A DNA stretch of 9,559 nt from JACPNE01 sp964444465. GTDB taxonomy: Archaea; Nanobdellota; Nanobdellia; SCGC-AAA011-G17; JACPNG01. Below are positions 5,136-9,559 of the stretch, piece after piece. Below the pieces are notes generated by a model, which was not told where the DNA came from, ran no database searches, and saw only the letters and a list, made by a program, of their open reading frames with translations. A program made the translations under genes and the position numbers. The stretch's first letter is position 1, and each line of letters starts with the position of its first letter. The stretch is taken from positions 1 to 9,559 of the forward strand of contig CAYUGZ010000020.1 in assembly GCA_964444465.1 (NCBI GenBank). Reading direction: 5' to 3'.

Positions 5136-6932
5136 ATGGAAAATTTATACGTAACAGATACAAGTGTTGTGATAGAAAGAGCTATTTCAAAATTCATAAA
5201 AAATAAAGAAATAGAAGGGAAAATCTTAATTCCAAAAGCAGTTATAGCTGAGTTGGAACATCAAGCAAATAAAGGTCAAGAAACAGGTTATTTAGGATTA
5301 GAAGAAATCCAAGAACTACAAAAACTAAAACAAGAAAATAAAATAGATTTAGATTTCACAGGACAAAGACCAAATCCATTACAAATCAAATATGCTAAAT
5401 CTGGTGGAGAAATTGATGCATTAATAAGAGAGGTAGCCTATAATGAAGGGGCAACATTAATTACAGCAGATAGAGTACAAGCAGAAGCTGCAAAAGCTCT
5501 TGGATTAAATGTTAAATTTATAGAATTAAAAATAGATTATAAAAAAATTGGATTAGAAAAATTCTTTGATTCTAAAATAATGAGTGTACATCTAAAAGAA
5601 GATTGTATTCCTAAAGCAAAAAAAGGGAAACCAGGAGACTGGGAATTAGTTGAATTAGGGGATAAAAAAATAACACAAAAAGAAATAAGAGAGTTATCAA
5701 AAGAAGTAGTAGAAAAATCAAACATAGATCCAAAATCATTTGTTGAAATTTCTAGAAAAGGCTCAACAATAATTCAATATAAAGATTTTAGAGTTGTAAT
5801 AACAAAACCCCCAGTATCAGATGGATGGGAGATAACAGCTGTACATCCACTAACACAATTAACATTAGATGAGTATAATCTACCAGAAGAAATACTTGAA
5901 AGAATAAAAACTAAAGCAAGAGGAATCATAATAGCAGGAGAGACTGGATCTGGAAAATCTACAATATCACAAGCTATTGCTGAATCTTATGTTAAAGAAG
6001 GAAAAATAACTAAAACAGTTGAATCTCCAAGAGACTTACAATTAACAGATGCAATAACACAATATAGTAAAAATTTTACAAGCCCTGAAGAAATTCATGA
6101 TATTCTATTTTTATCTAGGCCAGATAATATAATATTTGATGAGATAAGAGACACTCCTGATTTTAAATTATATATTGATTTGAGATTAGCTGGATCCAAT
6201 TGCTTGGGAGTATTACATTCAGCCTCCCCTATAGATGCAGTTCAAAGATTTATTTCTAGGATTGATACAGGAATAATTCCTTCAGTCCTAGATACAATAA
6301 TGTACATAGAAAAAGGAACAGTATCTAAAGTATTAACATTAAATATGATAGTTAAAGTACCCTCAGGAATGAAAGAAGCAGATTTAGCAAGGCCTGTAGT
6401 AGAAGTTAAAGATTTCTTAACTAATAAATTAGAATATGAGATTTATAGTTATGGGGAGCAAACTGTTGTTGTTCCAATTAACTTAGTAAAAGAATCTTCA
6501 GTTAAAAAATTAGCTAAAAAACAAATTGAAGCAGAATTTTTAAGAAATGTAGATGATGTAAAAGTAGAAATTACTTCTGAAGATAGAGCTAGTGTTTATG
6601 TTAAAGAAGATGAGATAGGAAAGATAATAGGAAAACAAGGAAAAACAATAGAAACTATAGAAGCTAGATTAGGAATACATCTAGATATTAAAGAACTAGA
6701 AAAAACAAATAAAGAAGATTCATTAGAATATGATGCTAAAGACACAGGAAAATATGTTGTTTTTTATATAGATGAAGAGAATAAAGAAGTTGATATTTAT
6801 ATTAACAAACAATTTTTAGTTTCAACAAAGTCCTCAAAAAGAGGAGAAATAAAAATTAAGAAAAAAAGTAAATTAGGACAAACATTATCAAAATCTTTAA
6901 GCTCAAAACAAAAAATAGAATTAAAAGGTTAA
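5136..6932 (+). CDS. pina: PIN-domain / AAA-type ATPase / KH protein (PINA family)
   Basis: The domain order is that of archaeal PINA. The PIN domain (1-135) keeps the acidic set D8, E39, D94 and D112. A linker (140-220) leads to a secretion-ATPase-like RecA-fold domain: Walker A GETGSGKST (268-276), acidic ESPRDLQL (296-303) and Walker B IIFDEIRD (332-339). A KH domain (about 484-520) has the GKIIGKQGKT loop (496-505), and a lysine-rich tail ends the protein. At 598 aa it has the usual length. PINA from Sulfolobus is described as a hexameric ATPase that promotes Holliday-junction branch migration with the Hjc resolvase; by homology this protein should move or unwind branched nucleic acid. 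All active-site motifs are present. ATG 5136 is set by homology of the PIN start (ENLYVTDTSVV). The TAA stop overlaps that of the opposing gene. Confidence 0.92.
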   Translation: MENLYVTDTSVVIERAISKFIKNKEIEGKILIPKAVIAELEHQANKGQETGYLGLEEIQELQKLKQENKIDLDFTGQRPNPLQIKYAKSGGEIDALIREVAYNEGATLITADRVQAEAAKALGLNVKFIELKIDYKKIGLEKFFDSKIMSVHLKEDCIPKAKKGKPGDWELVELGDKKITQKEIRELSKEVVEKSNIDPKSFVEISRKGSTIIQYKDFRVVITKPPVSDGWEITAVHPLTQLTLDEYNLPEEILERIKTKARGIIIAGETGSGKSTISQAIAESYVKEGKITKTVESPRDLQLTDAITQYSKNFTSPEEIHDILFLSRPDNIIFDEIRDTPDFKLYIDLRLAGSNCLGVLHSASPIDAVQRFISRIDTGIIPSVLDTIMYIEKGTVSKVLTLNMIVKVPSGMKEADLARPVVEVKDFLTNKLEYEIYSYGEQTVVVPINLVKESSVKKLAKKQIEAEFLRNVDDVKVEITSEDRASVYVKEDEIGKIIGKQGKTIETIEARLGIHLDIKELEKTNKEDSLEYDAKDTGKYVVFYIDEENKEVDIYINKQFLVSTKSSKRGEIKIKKKSKLGQTLSKSLSSKQKIELKG

Positions 6933-7489
6933 ACATTAACTATTTTTAACCTAGGCCAGATATTCTTCCATTTTTTTTGTTCTATTCTTTTTTTGTAAAG
7001 TTCTAAATCTTGATAAGGTTTAGGAATTGGCTGCACAATTAAGTTCATTAAATCATGCAATCCATGAGGAGCGCAAATTGTTAATTTATTATTTTCTTCT
7101 AATCTAACCCCTATACAAGTGGGAGTCTCACTCCAATAAGCAATTGATTCACAAGAAGAATTTATTTTTAATCCAGGATGAATAGAATGTTTTCTTGCTT
7201 GATTTTTAACTTCAAAAATAAATTTAGGATTTTTTAATTTTAAAATTAATTCTATTTCTTGTTCTTTTTCTTTACTTAGATTAGATTTATCAAAATAAAC
7301 AATATCTATATCTTTTAGATTTTTATTACTAGAAAATCCATGTAGAACATTCCAAATAGTATTTCTTATTGCTCCAGCAGCCACATACCAATCATTTAAT
7401 TTAAGTTCTCTTATTTCTTTTAATATATCAATTAACCAAGCTTCATTTTCAATTATTTTGATAATTTGAAGTTCATAATTTTTATTCAT
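6929..7489 (-). CDS. Nucleotidyltransferase-like protein, DUF925 / NTP_transf_6 family
   Basis: The sequence matches the DUF925 family of nucleotidyltransferase-fold proteins. The core is WYVAAGAIRNTIWNVLHG, then DIDIVYFD (the paired aspartates of the nucleotidyltransferase fold), then FEVKNQARKHS, SIAYWSETPTCIGVRL and the late APHGLHDLMNL segment. The substrate of the family is not established. I prefer ATG 7489 (186 aa); TTG 7501 would add only MFKI with no better ribosome site. The antiporter gene ends 25 bases upstream on the same strand, so the two are probably co-transcribed. The stop shares TTAA (6929-6932) with the stop of the convergent PINA gene. I know the family mainly from bacteria, so transfer into this lineage is plausible but unproven; base composition resembles its neighbours. 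Confidence 0.8.
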   Translation of the reverse strand: MNKNYELQIIKIIENEAWLIDILKEIRELKLNDWYVAAGAIRNTIWNVLHGFSSNKNLKDIDIVYFDKSNLSKEKEQEIELILKLKNPKFIFEVKNQARKHSIHPGLKINSSCESIAYWSETPTCIGVRLEENNKLTICAPHGLHDLMNLIVQPIPKPYQDLELYKKRIEQKKWKNIWPRLKIVNV

Positions 7490-7514
7490 GATCTTAAACA
7501 ATTAGAGATATTTA

Positions 7515-9230
7515 TCAATATTTAACAGATTCAGTCTTTGGATGCTCATGTCCTGCTTCTTTTCTTTCTTTCAAATGTTTAATTTGTTTGCTTCTTTCTT
7601 TAGAAAATTTATCCAAATCAAATCCATATCTATCAATTATATTAGACATATATTTTCCACCTAAGAAATGAGGCATCAAAACATAAGTAACACCTTTATT
7701 GTACAATCCATAAGCTTCATCAATATGGTGAGATACAACAATAATTATTGCTTTCCTATTTACTTTTCTAATCTTCTCAATCAATAGAACATTAGTTTCA
7801 TAATGAGGAATAGTGGAAATAGCCATCTTTATTTTATCTAAATTTAGTTCATCTAAAAATTCAGCATCATCTACATCTCCATAAATACATTCCATATTTC
7901 TATCTGTTAATCTTGAGATTACATCTGGATTGTAGTCAACAACAAGAAACTTCTTTTTTAATTTTTGAAATGTCTTTACAAAATCATAACCAACCCTATT
8001 ATAACCAAATAAGATGATATTATACTTTTTAGTTGAATCTTTAATTTTTTTAGGTTGTTTTCTTTCAAATATTGATAATACATCTGAAAAATAAGGGTAT
8101 ATTTTTTCAGCATATAATATTAGATAAGATGAACCCGCTATTGTTATCAATCCTGTTAATGTAATTAATGAAACAATATCATTTTGAATATGTCCAGATT
8201 TAACTCCTAAAGCAATCACAATAAAAGAAAATTCACTTATTTGTGCTAATGTCAACCCAACTAAAAACCCATTTCTCTTCTTATGCCCAGTTAACCCCAT
8301 AAAAGCGAGTATAGTTAAAGGTTTGATGATAAAAATAAATAATGATAAGATAAGGGCAGGAATTAATATTTTGTTTATCTCATCAAATGCTAATTGTGAC
8401 CCTAAAAGTACAAAAAATAAGATCATAAAAAAATCTCTTAACGGACGCATTTTAGCACTTATCTCATGAGAATAAGGAGAAACAGATAACGTTACCCCTG
8501 CAATTAAAGCACCTATCTCAATTGACAAGTTTAAAAATTGAAATAATATTGATAATCCAAATCCCCATGCAATTGAAAACAAAAATAAATATTCTTGAGA
8601 TTTTGCAAAGAATTTAGCTAAGTGTGGAAGAATATATTTGCTGATTAATACTAATAAAACAACAATTATTGATCCAGTTATTATTGTTTGTGTTGCTAAT
8701 TCACTTATCCCTATGTTATTAGAAATTGAAGAGATTACAATTAATGCTAATATTGCAATTAAATCTTGAAGTAATAAGATTCCTATTGAAATTTTTCCAT
8801 ATAAAGTTTCTAAGTCTCTTTTATCAGACAATAATTTCATGATTACAATTGTACTACTAAATGTTAAAGCAATTGCAACATATAAAGCAGAAATAGATGT
8901 AAATCCTAATAATTTAGTTATAACAAATCCTGCTGTAAAAGTAATAGCTATTTGTCCCAACCCAGCTATTAAAGCTACAGGACCAACCTCTTTTATTACT
9001 TTTGGAGTTAAATTCAATCCAACTATAAACAATAATAAAGCAATTCCAATTTCAGAAAATAATGAGATTGTATCTGTTGATTCAACAATATTAAAAACAT
9101 ATGAACTTACTAATATCCCAGTAAGTAAATAACCCATAATTGCTGGTTGTCTTAATAATCTAATTATCCCTGTAGTTATAGCCGCTATGACTATAATCAT
9201 ACTTAATTCAAAAAATAAACTTGAAGCCAC
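7515..9230 (-). CDS. Kef/CPA2-type cation:proton antiporter with NAD-binding RCK domain
   Basis: A monovalent cation:proton antiporter of the CPA2 family, related to bacterial KefB/KefC; probably exchanges K+ or Na+ for H+ across the cell membrane. Residues 1-380 form a polytopic domain with about 12-13 hydrophobic helices, including FSSTIVIMKLLSD (124-136) and the CPA2 signature LLLQDLIA (152-159, D156 probably ion-binding). A cytoplasmic TrkA-N/RCK domain (403-515) follows: GYNRVG (409-414), VVDYNP with D432, and YGDVDD (450-455). The glycine-rich turn has Asn where GxGxxG has its second Gly. No TrkA-C domain is present; instead there is a basic tail ending HEHPKTESVKY. The start is GTG 9230, preceded by GAGG eight bases upstream; ATG at codon 11 is less likely as it would trim the first helix. 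It leads an apparent two-gene unit with the DUF925 gene. Confidence 0.92.
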   Translation of the reverse strand: MASSLFFELSMIIVIAAITTGIIRLLRQPAIMGYLLTGILVSSYVFNIVESTDTISLFSEIGIALLLFIVGLNLTPKVIKEVGPVALIAGLGQIAITFTAGFVITKLLGFTSISALYVAIALTFSSTIVIMKLLSDKRDLETLYGKISIGILLLQDLIAILALIVISSISNNIGISELATQTIITGSIIVVLLVLISKYILPHLAKFFAKSQEYLFLFSIAWGFGLSILFQFLNLSIEIGALIAGVTLSVSPYSHEISAKMRPLRDFFMILFFVLLGSQLAFDEINKILIPALILSLFIFIIKPLTILAFMGLTGHKKRNGFLVGLTLAQISEFSFIVIALGVKSGHIQNDIVSLITLTGLITIAGSSYLILYAEKIYPYFSDVLSIFERKQPKKIKDSTKKYNIILFGYNRVGYDFVKTFQKLKKKFLVVDYNPDVISRLTDRNMECIYGDVDDAEFLDELNLDKIKMAISTIPHYETNVLLIEKIRKVNRKAIIIVVSHHIDEAYGLYNKGVTYVLMPHFLGGKYMSNIIDRYGFDLDKFSKERSKQIKHLKERKEAGHEHPKTESVKY

Positions 9231-9293
9231 TATTTTTCCTCTTTTTTATTTAAATACAATGAATTTATGATTAATAAATCTTATCAAGATAAA

Positions 9294-9304
9294 GTTTTTT
9301 AAAG
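9294..9304 (+). promoter_or_regulatory. tRNA-Arg TATA box
   Basis: GTTTTTTAAAG is centred near 9300, 27 bases upstream of the tRNA 5' end at 9327. The 96-base spacer back to the GTG of the divergent antiporter gene must also hold that gene's promoter. ATTTATTAA-like sequence near 9272-9282 on the minus strand is the best guess for it. Confidence 0.55.
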
Positions 9305-9326
9305 AGAAATAGTAATTTTATAGTAT

Positions 9327-9402
9327 GAGCCTGTAGCTCAGTTAGGATTAGAGCATCTGCCTCCTAAGCAGAAGGTCGAGGGTTCAAATCCCTTCAGGCT
9401 CG
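9327..9402 (+). tRNA. tRNA-Arg, anticodon CCU
   Basis: A 76-base type I tRNA. The acceptor stem GAGCCTG (9327-9333) pairs with CAGGCTC (9395-9401), with G9402 as discriminator. The D-arm is GCTC/GAGC. The anticodon stem TCTGC/GCAGA encloses CTCCTAA with anticodon CCT (9363-9365), which reads AGG, a frequently used class of Arg codon here. The T-arm is GAGGG-TTCAAAT-CCCTT. No intron and no encoded CCA. The gene directly abuts the stop codon of a minus-strand gene (9403). Confidence 0.95.
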
Positions 9403-9558
9403 CTATATAAATAATAAAATATAAATTAAGCATAACAACCCAAATGAAGTAAATCCTATAACTAACTTATTAATATTAAATCTATATCTAAAGAATAATA
9501 CTCCAAAAATGAAATAAGAAAATAATAATTCTCTTGTAAAAAATCTAGCTATACTACC
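9403..9558 (-). CDS. C-terminal end of a membrane protein (cut by window edge)
   Basis: On the minus strand one frame is open from the right edge to a TAG at 9405-9403, giving 51 residues. It holds two hydrophobic segments, about residues 11-23 (LLFSYFIFGVLFF) and 32-51 (LVIGFTSFGLLCLIYILLFI), separated by RYRFNINK. This looks like the last two helices of an integral membrane protein. The other minus-strand frame entering at the edge is closed at once by TAG. The gene converges on tRNA-Arg with no base between them. The family cannot be named from this piece. Confidence 0.6.
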   Translation of the reverse strand, partial: GSIARFFTRELLFSYFIFGVLFFRYRFNINKLVIGFTSFGLLCLIYILLFI

Positions 9559-9559
9559 T

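Noticed and set aside
8839..9132. Plus-strand open frame of 97 codons
   Set aside because: It lies antisense within the transmembrane part of the antiporter gene; its Asn/Ile/Thr-rich product is what the complement of such codons gives.

Overview
The window looks like a piece of a small, AT-rich archaeal genome, most likely a DPANN lineage of the Woesearchaeota/Pacearchaeota/Nanoarchaeota type; that placement is inference. The archaeal signs are direct: an archaeal DnaG-like primase, a PIN-ATPase-KH (PINA) protein, an archaeal-type TrmI tRNA methyltransferase, an archaeal SRP (7S) RNA with paired 5' and 3' ends, two tRNA genes without encoded CCA, and BRE/TATA promoters about 26-28 bp upstream of RNA starts. 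Genes are packed tightly: stops overlap, a tRNA abuts a stop codon, and one mRNA begins 5 nt after a tRNA.

Layout. Bases 3-89 hold the last 28 codons of a + strand gene. Bases 114-689 (-) encode an unknown helical protein. The 384-base gap up to dnaG (1074) is not empty. It holds the minus promoter, a tandem repeat, a + strand TATA box, a GC-rich folded RNA (834-906), a hairpin with a U-run, and a 15-bp inverted repeat reaching almost to the dnaG ribosome binding site. dnaG (1074-2285) is followed by a short membrane-anchored cysteine-containing protein (2331-2834). The next 430 bases carry the SRP RNA on the minus strand (2831-3099), a divergent promoter pair, and tRNA-Leu(CAA) (3183-3266). 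trmI starts 5 nt after the tRNA. A CBS-domain protein and a RecA/KaiC-like protein that has lost its P-loop form a probable two-gene unit (4016-5024). A leader with a large dyad precedes the PINA gene (5136-6932). On the minus strand a DUF925-type nucleotidyltransferase-like gene follows a Kef/CPA2-type cation:proton antiporter gene (9230-7515). tRNA-Arg(CCU) (9327-9402) abuts the 3' end of a partial membrane-protein gene read from the right edge (9403-9558, -).

Functionally the window is mostly information processing: primase/exosome DnaG, SRP RNA for membrane targeting, two tRNAs, a tRNA modification enzyme and a putative branch-migration ATPase, plus cation transport. The strongest candidate for something undescribed is the region upstream of dnaG. 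It has its own promoter, a compact three-stem RNA with competing pairings, and downstream elements that could hide or expose the dnaG Shine-Dalgarno. It could be a leader or riboswitch-like regulator, or a separate small RNA. The tRNA-Leu/trmI fusion transcript is the second.
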